A stretch of 64,000 nt of DNA, taken from positions 30,732,639 through 30,796,638 of the forward strand of contig NC_068346.1 of assembly GCF_014633365.1 (NCBI RefSeq), given 5' to 3'. The position numbers and the translations under genes were made by a program. The notes under the pieces were generated by a model that saw nothing but the letters and a program-made list of their open reading frames with translations, was not told where the DNA came from and made no database searches. The DNA comes from Diospyros lotus (Eukaryota > Streptophyta > Magnoliopsida > Ericales > Ebenaceae). Shown piece after piece: positions 10,218-22,648 of this stretch; within the stretch, counting starts at the first letter, position 1, and the number at the start of each line of letters is the position of its first letter.

Positions 10218-11927
10218 TTATGGAAAAGGTGGTTTGGGCCTGTATTGAATTTCTTTCTTATCTTCTTTTTGTTTTTCATTTTTCTTATTTTTTTTTTCAT
10301 TTTTTTCATTTTTTTCATTTTTCTCCACGGTGGATTCATGATCTTTTGGTTCTTTTTCTTCATCAACATGTTGGTTTATCCTATGATCAGTTGGTTTCTC
10401 AATTATTCTTCCACTTCTTAGGGCAGTCACTGCTTGCACTTGTTCATGAGTGTTGGTTTCACTATTTGAAGCTTCTACCTGGTTGGTTTGCCTAATTGGG
10501 TTAGGATTAGTTTGGGATGGAAACCTTCCGGGTTCTCTCACACTCAATGTTTGTGTTATCTTGGTCAACTGGCTCCTAATGTCTTCTATGGCTCTGTTTG
10601 TTTGGTCTTGATTTTTGACAAGTTGAGCAACTTGATTGTTGATACCTGTTTGACTTTGGATGAACTGGTGCAAGGTATCTTCCAAAGATCTTCTATGAGG
10701 AGGTTGGTAAGTATTGGATGAAGAACCTTGATTTTGTTGGAAGGTGTGTTGTTGTGTAGGGAAGGGAGGTTGAGAATGATTTCCAGAATCATTTCTCCAA
10801 GAAAAATTGGGGTGATTTCTATTATTGGGATGGTATGAATTGTAGTTGTGATTATTCCCATAATAGGCTCCACTCTGATTTTGATTTTGTCTCCCCTCAA
10901 AGTTGTGTGAATGATTGTTATTAGTCTGCCCATACAATACCTCCTTGAAAGCAGGTAGGGTAGGACATTCTTCAGTTGAATGATCTGTTGCATCACACAC
11001 AGCACACTTTACTTCCACTTGATTAACAGATTGCACCTTTTTGGGTTGCATGTTTTCAACTTTCTTTGTTAAAGCAGTTAGTCTTGCATTTAAATCGTCA
11101 CTCTCACTCAGTTGGTATCGCCCTCTAGGTTGTGGATTTTCTCTTGAATCAAGAGCAGATGTTGGACCAACTTCTCAGTTCCTTGTATTCTCAGCCAATG
11201 TGTCAAAGAAGTTGAAAGTTTCTTCTGGAGTCTTCTCATAGAATTCTCCATTGCACATTGTAGAAACTAGCATTTTCAATTGGGGAGTGAGTGAATCATG
11301 AAAGAAACTAACCACTCTCCATTGCTCAAAAGCATGGTGCGGACAAGTGTGAAGAAGGTCTTTAAACCTTTCCCATGCTTGAGCAAAATTCTCATTTGGT
11401 TTACAAGCAAAGTTCATGATTTGTCTTTGAAGAGTAGCAGTTCTGTTGGCAGGGAAGTATTTTTTTAAGAAAGTTGTTTGCATTTCTCTCCAAGTTCCTA
11501 TAGATCTAGGTGGGAGAGTGCTTAACCATATTTTTGCCTTATCTTTCAGTGAGAATGGAAAGAGTTTTAATCTTATGACATCCTCATTTGCTGTATGGTC
11601 CATGCAAGTGCTACATACTTCCTCAAATTCTTTCATATGAGTATATGGATTTACAGAATCCATGCCATGAAAAGTTGGCAACAATTGGATTGTGCCAGGT
11701 TTGAAGTTAAACCTATGATGGTTGATGGGAAGAATAATGCATGAGGGGGTTGTCTGCCTAGGAGGATGAAGATACTCCCTAAGGGGTCTGATCATACCCT
11801 GATCAATGGGATCAGGGTCACCGTGATCACTACCATGTGCAGACATGTTGTGTGCAAGTGGCATGTTCTCATTGTGTTGAGACATGAGTGATTGATATTC
11901 TATAGTTTTACCTGACCTAAGTGTCAT
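10218..11927 (-). pseudogene. gag: gag of the Athila-lineage element (broken)
   Basis: Encodes the capsid-like part of the polyprotein. The first 250 codons (11175-11927) open with MTLRSGK, common in Athila gag proteins, and hold a retrotransposon gag domain around residues 90-200 (WLSTLPP, FLKKYFP). A TGA at 11175-11177 stops this part; the same frame resumes and reaches a CCHC zinc knuckle (CAVCDATDHSTEEC, near 11000) and a Gln/Asn-rich, then Lys/Glu-rich tail. A TAA at 10218-10220 and a one-base deletion near 10140 separate gag from pol. Upstream of the deletion the gag frame already reads into pol-like sequence, so gag and pol were probably one ORF. Confidence 0.9.
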
Positions 11928-12033
11928 ACACTATGCACAAATAAAAATAAAGTAAAAAGAAACAGAGTTACCGAATTTATCAGGAGATGCCTTTTCTTAT
12001 ATATTTTTTTTCTTTTTGTTTTTGCCTCAATCT

Positions 12034-12050
12034 CCCCGGCAACGGCGCCA
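12034..12050 (-). promoter_or_regulatory. Primer binding site, tRNA-Asp type
   Basis: The plus-strand sequence ccccggcaacggcgcca equals the last 17 nt of plant tRNA-Asp including CCA. It lies five bases inside the 5' LTR (12056), as expected for minus-strand priming of an Athila-type element. Confidence 0.93.
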
Positions 12051-12055
12051 AAATT

Positions 12056-14034
12056 TGGCTGCACTCCCACCCTGCAATTAAAACACAAAACAAAACACAA
12101 TAAAAATTTTATATTTTTTTCTTTATTTAGGTGAGAGGTTTATACTCGTCAGTGTACGAGTGCAGTTGTAGTCCAAACTTAAATTTATATTTTCTGAATG
12201 AGTTCAGGTCGTCCACTGAGAGATTTATTTATGGAAAAATAAAAAGAATGTCACACAAGCACACACGCATTTGGACAAATTGGCAACAAGGTTTATTATA
12301 GTTTTTTAAACAACAGATACTAGGAAATAAATTAAGGCAGTAATTGAAATAAATACTTTAAGTGAGAATATAAAATTGGATAGTACTTGAGTTAAGATAA
12401 TTTCAGTGCCAACCCGTTGATTCCCAAATTTTAACAGATAAGTTAGTAACATTAATTTAATTTCAGATATGAGGGTTTGTTATTAAATGCAATTAGAGAT
12501 TATGATAGTTCTAGTTTAAGCAATCCCCATACATGATATGTGAGATTCTAATTTAAGCAACTACCATAAATCCAATTACAATTAATATACAAGACAACTA
12601 AATTAATCATCCGGGTTTGGGTATGATAGCGTTTCCAGTTCTAGTAACTCTCATGCGTGACATGAAAGCTCTAAGTTAGGCTTACGCTCCAATCCAAACC
12701 TAGTGATTTCTCAATAATTAAGATACACTCATACTGAAATTTAAATTAATATTACTTATTTAAAGCGCAACTTTCTTTGGAAATCATTGGCGTTGGACAC
12801 TGTCCTTGCCTTAGTCCAAGATTAGATTCAGCTACTCATTTCCATTTAAAAGTTAATTGACATGAATTTAAACGACGTAATTTAAATAACAGAATTTAAA
12901 TGATAAGAATTAAAATAGCAGAAACTAACCGGCCATTTAGGCGGTGGATAATTAAAAGACAAGAATTAAAATTACAGAAATTTAAAGGCATAAATTAACC
13001 GGCCATTTAGGCGGTGGATAATTAAATGACAAGAATTAAAATTACAGAAATTTAAAGGCATAAACTAACCGACCATTTAGGCGGTGAATAATAAAGTAAT
13101 AATAAATGACATAAGAATTTAAAAGAAGAAATGAAGAAATAAGATCACAAGAGAAAAAAACTAAAGAAAATGAGAGAGAACAAAAGCAATTCTCAAAGAG
13201 AGAATTCTAAGGAAATAACTAAACTTTGATTCAAGAATAATAATCACACTTACAAATGCAATCAAGTGAGCTATTTATAGGCCACAAGATGCAATACAAA
13301 CCACACAATTTCAATTATTCAATTAGACATAATTATATCTAATGGGCACTCACACACTTAAAGTTAAATGAATTTTAGCTATAATACACACCTAATATTA
13401 AATGGATTTTAGCTAAAATACATACCTAATAAAGCACTCATAAAGTTAAATGGATTTTAGCTAAAAAACACACCTAATAAAACTCTCGCATAAAAAATAA
13501 AAATAGATTTCTATAAATTGATTTTTTAATCTTCATTAGGATTAAAAATAATCCTTGGGCTTTCTCCAAATAATATCTTCCATGGGTTGCTCAAATTGGG
13601 CCTTAATTCTTCATGGGCTTGAATTCTTCATGGACTTTAATTTTTCATGGGCTTGATTTCTTCATGGGTTTGATTTCTTCATGGACTTGAATTCTTCATG
13701 GACTTTAAGTCTTCATGGGCTTGAATTCTTCATGTCTAAAAAAATAATTTAATGTTATTAATAAATTATATATTATATATATGTATTACACATGACACAT
13801 ATATATATTATATTATATTATATATATATTACATGCACGCATATAATGATGTAGATGTATTATATATAATTTTATATATTATTATTATTTACTTTAGAAC
13901 TTCATTTCATTCATCTTTCAATTTAAAGTTGCATATAACCATAAAATATATATTAACATCTAATTTAAGCCATTTTTAAGATCAAAAGAAGGGTATAATT
14001 ATAACAAAATTTTTATAAAATTAACCACTAATCA
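12056..14034 (-). repeat. 5' LTR of the Athila-lineage element
   Basis: The partner of 281-2303, 44 bp shorter, mainly by one fewer ttttagct repeat near 13440. It retains the 70-bp tandem units (starts near 12923, 12993, 13063). On the minus strand this is the promoter-bearing LTR, upstream of the primer site and gag. Confidence 0.95.
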
Positions 14035-14039
14035 TCGAC
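14035..14039. repeat. Target-site duplication, right copy (tcgac)
   Basis: Directly follows the right LTR and pairs with 276-280. Beyond it the host sequence resumes, aligned with 20363 onward. Confidence 0.95.
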
Positions 14040-15170
14040 TTAAGGGAAAAATAAGTTGACTTATCTGAGAACAAGGAGAAAAATGACTGCAACAACAAGC
14101 CTCTGCATAGTCGACTTATCCCATAAATGAGTCGACTCGACGCAACCAAAAACATACCAACTGTATACCAAACACACCAAAACCCCCTCATCTAGCTTTC
14201 TAACCCACAAATACCACTCCATGAACAAAAAATGGGGTGAAATATACCCCATGGAGACTTTTAAAGAGACCCCAAACCATCTCAAATAGAAAACTCACAA
14301 GCTAAGACATTTATACAACATTTGCAACCAAATGAGAGAAGTCATTTTACCGAAAATGATTTCAACACAATGGAAAAGACAACATCTTGCACCAAATGGA
14401 AAAAGAGAGCAAAAGAAACTTGCACAAAATAAAATTTAAGTGTAAGTAGAACTTGCCTTGATTAAGCTTGAACTGAAAGAAAAGAAAAGCCTTCCAATGA
14501 AGCTGAATTCCTCACTCTTTGAAGCTCCAATTTAAGAAGAAGAAAAAGATGATGATGATGATGGATTAGTCGTCTGGAGAAGGAGAAGAAGAATGAGGAA
14601 GAAAATAAATGAAGAGAAGACAAGAGTATGGGGAGAAAAGGGGAAGAGTGGGCTGCCAACCACCCTTTTGGGGAAAATTACCATTTTGCCCTCTACTCAC
14701 ACACAGAACACAAAATATCCTCATGCCCCTTATAGTCATTTTGCATTTTCTTATTTCTTTCTCATTTTCATTATCAAACCAATTATGTAAATCTCATTTT
14801 TTTCCCACCTTTATTCATAAAGCATGCCCATTTTTAACGTTTGCCATTTTCCTTTCTTTCTTTCTTTTTTCCCATTTATTTCACTCAATCCACTTAAATA
14901 TATGGGCTCAAGCCCATTCACTAGCCCAATTCAAAGTGGCCCATTTCCATCATAGGCCCCAATGAAAATCATTCTCATTTATTAAAATACAACCTACTAA
15001 TACATGGGCTTAGGCCCAAATAGGCAATCCAATCCATTAAATTAAACAATTTACTTACATAAATTTTGCCACATAAAAATATTTTCCACATTTAATTTAA
15101 TAGGGCAAAATTTTCAATTCCCATAAATAAAATATAAATAAACTCCTAGACCCACTAACGGGTCATTACA
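14040..15170 (-). repeat. 3' LTR of the LARD-like element, part right of the Athila insertion
   Basis: Aligns with 20363-21474, ending attaca where the partner ends gttaca. Together with 1-280 this is the copy into which the Athila element inserted. It holds a (gat)n run near 14550 and is otherwise non-coding. Confidence 0.9.
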
Positions 15171-15185
15171 GTTTCTCCCCCCTTC
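15171..15185 (-). promoter_or_regulatory. Polypurine tract of the LARD-like element
   Basis: The minus strand reads gaaggggggagaaac and ends exactly at the LTR start (15170). Confidence 0.85.
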
Positions 15186-15599
15186 AAAGAATTTAGACCT
15201 CCAAATTCGGACTTGCTCATACACACAACTAGGAAGGAGATGCCTCATCTCAACTCAACTCTCGGGTAACCTCGCCCAAACAGGGACGCCACCACCAAAC
15301 CGATTCATACTAAATCAACTGACTCCTCAACACCTTCCCTCTGTAATGCTCAATGACGTTTCCCCATATGATACCTCAGTCTTAACCTCTATGGTCTAAT
15401 AGTCTACCATATGTTGAGGACTCCACACATACTTCCTTACGTCAACATATGAAACACTTCATGCACACCTGCCAAACCAGGCTAACTCATACACCAAAGA
15501 TTCAATTCACTCTAAAATCTCAAAGGATCAATGTAGTGAGGACTAAGCTTCCTTGAAATCGCAATTCAGCATACACCCATCCTGGGCATTGCCTTCTAC

Positions 15600-16560
15600 C
15601 ATGTACGATCTTTAACAGCAACTTCAAGTCACGATAACTTCTATTTCTGTAATTCCTTTGCCTATATATCTTGGGTTGTCTTCATACAACCATAGTGGTT
15701 CGGATCTTCTCCAAAGTTTACTCAATAGCTTCGGGTCCCAACAACACCCCCTATCCGACTTCCTCTCAACCCATTGGCAATCTACATGGCTTATTATAAA
15801 AATAAATGCCCCATAAGGCGACTTATCCAATGTTGGAGTGGTAACTATTATTGTAGCAACTTTCACTATCTGCAATTGATCATCCCAATTGCCATGGGAC
15901 TTCCTTACACACATTCCTAGCATATCTTCCAATATCTAAATAATCCTCACTATCCGCCTGACAACTACGAACGAAATACAACACTGGACTTCAACCTGGA
16001 CCCCCAAGGCAAAATGTCAAGCATCCTTCAAGCCCACAGATATGGTTAATACCAAAGCCCATGCCACTTAATGTTCAGGTTCTGAAACCTTCCTATCGAG
16101 GGTCTTTTCCAATAAGTTTGACCCTTTTTCCAATTCACTCAAGACAACAGAGTAGCGATGCTCAAATTCCCTTTTTAACAATCCACAGTAACGCCTTGTT
16201 ATCTAAGAAACTCCTTATATCTGCAATGATCATAAATAGTGATCATTTTTCTACCGCTCAGGCCTTGGCAAGATCCACAAAGAGACTATTTCTCTCGACC
16301 GAAATTCACATTTGCTACTCATATCATACATCTTGCAATTTCCCAACTTGGACAAGATAACCTGTAAGTACTTTGGGCGAGTTTCTTCACTTGGCGAGTA
16401 TATCCCCATCTCATCGATAAAAACTATAATACCATTTTTTGAGATGACTTACCTTCCCGTCTCACCATTCCCTGATATCATCTCGACTACATGACCATCT
16501 TAGAAAATGCCCCGCCTCAACAGCTATTCCAAGAAGTCATCCACTTACGATGGGGTCTTA
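15600..16560 (-). pseudogene. Decayed gypsy reverse transcriptase and integrase remnants
   Basis: On the minus strand, 16560-16260 translates to a reverse transcriptase piece with VFIDEMGIYSPSEE (from the gypsy VFIDDILVYS block) followed by KCEFRSREI. The ORF 15624-15932 (102 aa, MEDMLGMCVRKSHGNWDD) resembles the late integrase block (LEDMLRACV...GNWD...LPLVEFAYNN). Stops and deletions separate the pieces, and protease, most of RNase H and the first half of integrase are missing. Confidence 0.7.
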
Positions 16561-17645
16561 TCAGTCATGGTCTCTTATTTCAAATACCACCATTCATGCA
16601 CCCCACTGCACTGCCATATTTCCTCCTCTCTTTACAAATTTATCCAGTATCATCTAAGCGCTATTAACATACATTAATACCACGCATCGAATATGAATAC
16701 ACATACATACATATATATATATTTATATATATCTTGACCACATTACTATTTTAATGGTTTTAGAAAACCACACTCAGCAAAAACACAATCGACAGATGAA
16801 AGGAAACGGGCGACCGTTCGCGATCGATCATAGCTCCTCACCATCGGTCAACAGCTCTATGATAAAATAGGCTCTCACCTTATTATTTTCTTTCCCTTAG
16901 CCTACCATTAGCCTACAGAATCGCATAACATTTTTATATGGGCTAGCCTAGTCTAAGTTTTACGTATATACATACACGTGCATTCATACGGTAGCTCTTA
17001 CTCTTTCTTTTTTCCTTTAATTCACCGTGCACATCCTCATCCTAAAACCCAACCAAAAATTCAGGCAAGTAACGACACGTATCTTTCATATAATTCCAAC
17101 TTAGTTCCTCATTAATTCAATTATGTACTCGCCCAATCAACTCACTTGTGAGTACTACACACTCCTTAAACTCCCACAATTTGCTACCGAAATATCCCTA
17201 ACTCACATATTCCACATGAACATTGCCATAACTATTTACACTTCTCACTAATTCCAGTCATACCACACATATGTTACGACCATTAGCCCTTAACTATAGA
17301 TCAATGGCAATTCAATCCTCAAGCCCTTCCCTCACATAGAGACAATCTTCCCTTTTAAGGCCTTGAAGAATCAAACATGAAAACCCATAGGTTGTGCATA
17401 CTTCAATGCATACGGGTCTATAAAAAATGTAGTCTATCCAACTCAAAACCCTGTCACATTATTCACTCACCCTGCCTAGCATGTAAGACAATTTCACACA
17501 ACAAATATTTATAAATGGTCCCCATTTGTGACAAAACAAAACTCCCTATACATTTTACTACTATATATGATGCGTTTCACCCATACTTCACCTACTGCAT
17601 ATGCACAATGCCATCACTTACAACTTTAATAGCACTACATTTCTA
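16561..17645. other. Non-coding interior of the LARD-like element
   Basis: Between the RT remnant and the 141-aa ORF. AT-rich with an (at)n run near 16710. No domain found on either strand. Confidence 0.4.
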
Positions 17646-18071
17646 CTAAATAATACTCTTCTTATCCCCCTCAGCGTGGGATATGGCCTCATCTTCCAGG
17701 CAAGCCAAACCTCCCTCGCTGCCTACACTTGACTCAAGCCCAATGAGCTCTTCTCTTCGACAAGTTGGCCTCCACTTCACAGTCTCAGATGGAAATTCCC
17801 TAGAAATCGTTCTTTCCTCCTCAGTGAAACAAACTGCAGTTTGACATGGATCCCATACCTCCGCTTGTGGCTCTATAGCAAAGACAAAATCGTCATAGTG
17901 GAACCGGAGGTGCATGTCTTGCATCAGTATCCAGGTAAGCTCTTTCCACGCTTCGTTCATATATTTTCTCATGAGCAACACTTGTTTTTCCGGGAGGCCC
18001 CACACATTCCACATGTACTCATGGATGGTAGAGTGGAACACTGAATCCACCCGATGTAGATGGTCCACCAC
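17646..18071 (-). CDS. Unrecognised 141-aa ORF in the LARD-like element
   Basis: Open frame about 390 bp inside the primer site, where gag would begin. It shows no gag domain or zinc knuckle. It is acidic with clusters such as FTEEERTISREFP. It could be a remnant of an extra ORF or chance. Confidence 0.25.
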   Translation of the reverse strand: MVDHLHRVDSVFHSTIHEYMWNVWGLPEKQVLLMRKYMNEAWKELTWILMQDMHLRFHYDDFVFAIEPQAEVWDPCQTAVCFTEEERTISREFPSETVKWRPTCRREELIGLESSVGSEGGLACLEDEAISHAEGDKKSII

Positions 18072-18444
18072 ACGCTCTCATTCTCGCTATTTTCCTCCCC
18101 ATACTGTGAGCAGTTCCTTTTCCTAGCAATACCAAAGTAAATCTAGCTCCCCTAAGCTTGGGTCTGACAGCTTAGAACTCAATCCCCTAGGGTCCATGTA
18201 AAGGTGTTCTAGAGTCTGCACACAAAGCCGAGCATCAGCCAAATTACCAAAGCAAATCACTCCTCACCCAAGCACCAAATTTGGAAACATACGTCCCATT
18301 ATTAATACACCCCTAAACAAGCCATATCACATTACATACTTAGAGTACAATCTTAAATTAAATCCTTACTTCGGACTACTAAACTTAGTCCTAACTCTAC
18401 TCGACATTCATATGTGTATAGAGACTCATCTCGTCCGGACCTTT

Positions 18445-18456
18445 GCTCTGATACCA
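18445..18456 (-). promoter_or_regulatory. Primer binding site, initiator tRNA-Met type
   Basis: The minus strand reads tggtatcagagc, the standard tRNA-iMet 3'-end complement, three bases inside the LTR end at 18460. It sets the LTR boundary and the orientation of the LARD-like element. Confidence 0.92.
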
Positions 18457-18459
18457 AGT

Positions 18460-21400
18460 TGTTAGGGCCTGCTCCTAGATTTTTCTACTAACATAGGAAG
18501 TTCGAGAGAAAGTCTATTCAAGATAAATACATATACAAATCACTCAAGAATTACAAAAAAGAATCTTTTCATTTCCATATTTGTTCACTAACAATAGGAG
18601 CCATAATAAGTATTATACACATTCATTATATCATCATCTAGGTCTTACCACCCATATATTTTTAAAATAAAAGGGCATCAAGACTTTAAATACAAAATGA
18701 AACCCTCTAGTCATGCCCTCAAACTACACCCATGGATCTTTGAGGCCGGGACATCTCTGTACACATCTAACCAGAACTCACCCCCAAAACAACCTTTTCC
18801 TTTTCCTAGAATGACAAAAGAAGCAAAGTGAGCCATAAGGCCCAGCAAGTATATAGCAAAGGGAAACAACAACAAGCTCAATATACGAAGGCATGCATAA
18901 CATGGAGCCAAGGAAAAATCACTACCCGACACTAAACCTCACTTGAATTCATGCCTTCTACGCTTGACAACATCATCCCCCAAGAAAATATAATTTATTA
19001 CATTTCATCAAAACACATTTTTCAAAGTGAGCCATGAGGCTCGACAAGCGTATAAAAACAACGAAAATTAAATTTGACCAGACTTTCCCTGAACACCACT
19101 CATATCATGCCACATACGAAACACACGCCAATCTCATATGCATAAATGACACACAATCCATGCTATGTGGTTATATAAATATCCAGCCTACCCTGAATAC
19201 AAACCTACCAGTAACCCAGAAAGGCAACCAAATCAACCACATGAGCCCAAGGCTCTCGTACCACATCCATAGATGTCATATCCATCACTGGCGTCATCAT
19301 GTGTGACAGCACCCACAATCTCATCAAGGTCACAAGCTGCTATGAGCCTCCACCCACAGTCTTACGCATCACAAGATCTAGCTATTGTGGGCCTCCACCC
19401 ACAGTCTTACGCATCACATGATCTAGCTGCTGTGAGCCTCTACCCACAGTCTTACGCATCACAATCACAAGTCAACTTTCACTACCATTACCACCATGCA
19501 ATGCAGCATATAAGGAATGCAATGGCTCTTGCAGCATTAACGTGATGGCAAGGCCCCCATAAGCCAAACATCAGGCCATGCTACACCCACGTAGGAATTC
19601 ACACACACAAATGCTCTAATGCATATGCTCGCCTAACATACACAAGTTAACACTCACAGGCCAACTATGTCATGCCAATGCTCACGCTCCCATCACATAC
19701 AAAGTACGACCCCCCAATGAATGCAACTCGTGACCCATCATCATAATGCAAGATAGAATAGCATACAATGCCATGCAACACAACCACAACAATGCTATGA
19801 CAAGTGACATTCACATATCCTCAATTTTGCCCATTAAAGCTCTCGGCTCTTTCACAATTCACATTTAAATAGGTTTCACCACATCAATTAAGGGAAATTA
19901 TTTATATGATGATAGCAATGCATCATACATGAGATGCTATGGACATGCCAATCATGAACATTTCTTAACAACTTACCAAATGATTATCATCATGCTTCCT
20001 CATGCAACTCACTTATGTTATTATCACATGAACCCATGTATGTACATATAGGTATCTTTAACCACATTTTATCATTTTAGAGGATCAAGTGATATCGGAG
20101 GAAGTATTTAATAGCAATTTACTTTAACAATCTTACTTGATTTAGATTAAGAAAAGCCTTAACCAACTCAAATCATATAAAAAGTATATGATATTATATA
20201 TCAAATCGAATCTCTCGAAGTCTAGTTTATAACACTTCAAATGGACATCAATTCTAACTTCTACATAGAAAGTTATAACCAAAATAGCGAAGCATGCGCA
20301 ATGTTGACAGAAATTGCTAAGTCGACTTAAGGAGAAAAAAAGTAGACTGAGACTAAGTCGACTTAAGGGAAAAATAAGTTGACTTATCTGAGAACAAGGA
20401 GAAAACTGACTGCAAAGACAACCCTCTGTCGAGTCAACTTATCCCATAAATGAGTTGACTCGACGCACCCAAAAACATACAAAATGAATACCAAACACAC
20501 CGAAACCCCCTCTCATCTAGCTTCCTAACCCACAAATACCATTCCATGAACAAAAAATGGGGTGAAATATACCCCATGGAGACTTTCAAAGAGACCTCAA
20601 ACCATCTCAAATGGAAAACCCACAAGCTAAGAAATTAATACAACATTTACAACCAAAGGAGAGAAACCATTTTATCGAAAACGATTTCAATACAATGGAG
20701 AAGACAACATTTTGCATCAAATGGAAAAAGAGAGGAAAATAAACTTGCACAAAATAAAATTTGAAGTGCAAGTAGAACTTTCCTTGATTAAGCTTGAACC
20801 GAAAGAAAAGAAAAGCCTTCCGATGAAACTAAATTCCTCACTGTTTGAAGCTCCAATTTAAGAAGAAGAAGATGATGATGATGAAGCAGTCGTCAGGAGT
20901 TGAAGAAGAAGAATGAGGAAGAAAATAAATGAAGAAAAGTTAAGAGTACGGGAACAAAAGGGGAAGAGTGGGCTACTAACCACCCCATTGGGGAAAATTA
21001 CCATTTTACCCTCTACTCACACAAAACACAAAATATCTTCATGCCCCTTATGGTCATTTTGTATTTTCTTATTTCTTTCTCATTTTCATTATCAAACTAA
21101 TTATGCAAATCTCCTTTTTGCCCTCATCTTTATTCATAAAGCATGCCCATTTTTGACATTTGTCATTTTTCTTTCTTTTTTTTTTCCATTTATTTCACTT
21201 AATCCACTTAAATATATGGGCTCAAGCCCACTCACTAGACCAATTCAAAGTGGTCCATTTCCATCATAGGCCCCAATCAAAATCATTCTCATTTATTAAA
21301 ATACAACCTACTAATACATGGGCTTAGGCCCAAATAGGTAATCCAATCCATTAAATTAAACATATAAATTTTGCCACATAAAAATATTTTTCACATTTAA

Positions 21401-21474
21401 TTTAATAGGAAAAATTTTCAATTCCCATAAATAAAATATTAATAAACTTTTAGACCCACTAACGGGTCGTTACA
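18460..21474 (-). repeat. 5' LTR of the LARD-like gypsy element (3015 bp)
   Basis: Plus-strand ends are tgttaggg (18460) and gttaca (21474), i.e. TG...CA form. It contains three 45-bp tandem copies (starts 19344, 19389, 19434; core ccacagtcttacgcatcac) and a pocket of gtcgac-type motifs near 20330-20470. The overlapping short ORFs are not coding. The portion from 20082 on also occurs at 1-280 and 14040-15170. Confidence 0.9.
19344..19472. repeat. 45-bp tandem repeat, three copies
   Basis: Starts at 19344, 19389 and 19434 with the shared core cacagtcttacgcatcac. Located within the LTR of the LARD-like element; the corresponding part of the other LTR is outside the window. Confidence 0.85.
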
Positions 21475-22145
21475 GTTGATGTTAAGTTATATAGAAGCAT
21501 GATTGGATCCTTACTATATTTAACCACAAGTAGGCTAGACATCATTTTTAGTGTTCGCTTGTATGTTAGATTTCAATCCAATCCTGAGGAATCTTGTCTC
21601 AAGGTTGTCAAAAGAATCTTTAGGTTTTTTAAATCATCTTCTAGTCTTGAGTTATATTATCGAAAACAAATAAGCTAAATTTAATTGAATATATAGATGT
21701 TGATTATGATGGATGCAAAATTGATAGAAAGAGCATTAGTGGGTCATGCCAATTTTTAAGTGGTTCTTTAGTGTCTTGGTCTAGTAGGAAACAAAATATT
21801 GTTTCACTTTTTTCTACTAAAGCTGAATACATAGTGGCTGGAAGTTGTTGTGCACAAATTATTTGGATGAAACATCAATTGGAAGATTTTGGCATAAGAC
21901 TTAGCAGTATTCCTATCAAGTGTGACAATACGAGTGCAATAGCCTTAGTAAAAACTCTCGTATTCCATGCAAGAACAAAACAAATTGAGGTGAAACGTCA
22001 TTTTATTAGAGATCGTGTCTAAAAAGAGGACATCAAACTTGAATTCATAGACACAAATCATCAAATAGTCAATATTTTCACAAAACTATTAGATAAGAAC
22101 AAATTTGAATTCTTTAGGAGCGAACTAGGGATGATTGCTTCTTGA
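21475..22145 (+). pseudogene. pol: Copia reverse transcriptase C-terminus and RNase H
   Basis: Begins VDVKLYRSMIGSLLYLTTSR, the standard copia block after the reverse transcriptase. The ORF 21771-22022 carries SWSSRKQNIVSL, EAEY-like KAEYIVAGSCCAQIIWMK and KCDNTSAIAL, the copia RNase H signature. The frame is lost between about 21650 and 21770, and a TAA at 22021 interrupts the end, whose natural stop is at 22143-22145. It is decayed. It starts at the LARD-like insertion point, so the pol N-terminus is missing here. Confidence 0.88.
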
Positions 22146-22648
22146 AGTTACGAAATATTTGATGTTAACATCCTAAGTGAAATATTTATTGTTGTAAAAT
22201 GTATGACATATTTATGTGCATTCAAATTTGGTTATTCCTTTTGTGAAGACTGTTTTAAAATTTCTCAAAAGACAGAGAAAAATTGTCAACCATTTTTCAC
22301 TCATGTCAAAAAAATAAGAACAACATAGAATTGTCGACCATTTTCATAAGACTGTCGATTGTTTCATATAAAAGTCGATAGTTTTGCTCTATTTTTTGAT
22401 TGTTTTTATCGATTTAGGGCTATAAAAGTTAACTTTGCCAACTCATTTGTCATTTTTCCCTCTTTAAAAATCCTAGATCTTTCAACCATTCTTCCCCCAT
22501 TCCATTTGGTAGATTACTTCATTCGACTATTTCATCTTGATTTGATTGATTCCTTTTGAAAATCGAACACCCACTCAAGTTCCTTGATAGTTTCAATCGA
22601 TTTTTCCCTATTCATCAAAGGATTTGACCGATTGCATCCTCCAAATCG

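Larger units (their letters stand above)
281..14034 (-). mobile_element. Athila-lineage Ty3/gypsy LTR retrotransposon carrying a LOG-like ORF
   Basis: Full-length element read on the minus strand. LTRs of 2023 bp (281-2303) and 1979 bp (12056-14034) start TG and end CA on the plus strand and are flanked by the 5-bp duplication tcgac (276-280, 14035-14039). The uninterrupted target survives at 20340-20380 in the partner LTR of the host element, which confirms both ends. The primer site matches the tRNA-Asp 3' end and the polypurine tract abuts 2303. The order gag, PR, RT, RNase H, integrase in one reading direction, the DLGAS protease motif and the tRNA-Asp primer site point to the Athila branch. 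About 4 kb between integrase and 3' LTR is non-standard cargo (2317-6426). All gag-pol parts carry stops, so it is not autonomous now. Confidence 0.95.
1..21474 (-). mobile_element. Non-autonomous (LARD-like) Ty3/gypsy element split by the Athila insertion
   Basis: The sequence 1-280 joined to 14040-15170 matches 20082-21474, and 18460-21474 is a complete LTR. Read on the minus strand the LTR begins TGTAACGACCCG and ends CCTAACA. It is followed by a tRNA-Met primer site, and a GGGGGGAGAAAC polypurine tract precedes the other LTR. The internal region is only about 3.3 kb (15171-18459) with decayed reverse transcriptase and integrase pieces, so this is a defective, LARD-like gypsy element. Its left end, with about 1.6 kb of LTR, lies outside the window. 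It is inserted into a copia reverse transcriptase region at 21475. Confidence 0.88.

Noticed and set aside
10128..10495. Phe-rich plus-strand ORFs opposite gag
   Set aside because: Antisense of the Lys/Glu-rich gag tail.
19324..19480. Tandem 45-bp repeats considered as a CRISPR-like array
   Set aside because: Direct tandem units without spacers, within a plant LTR.
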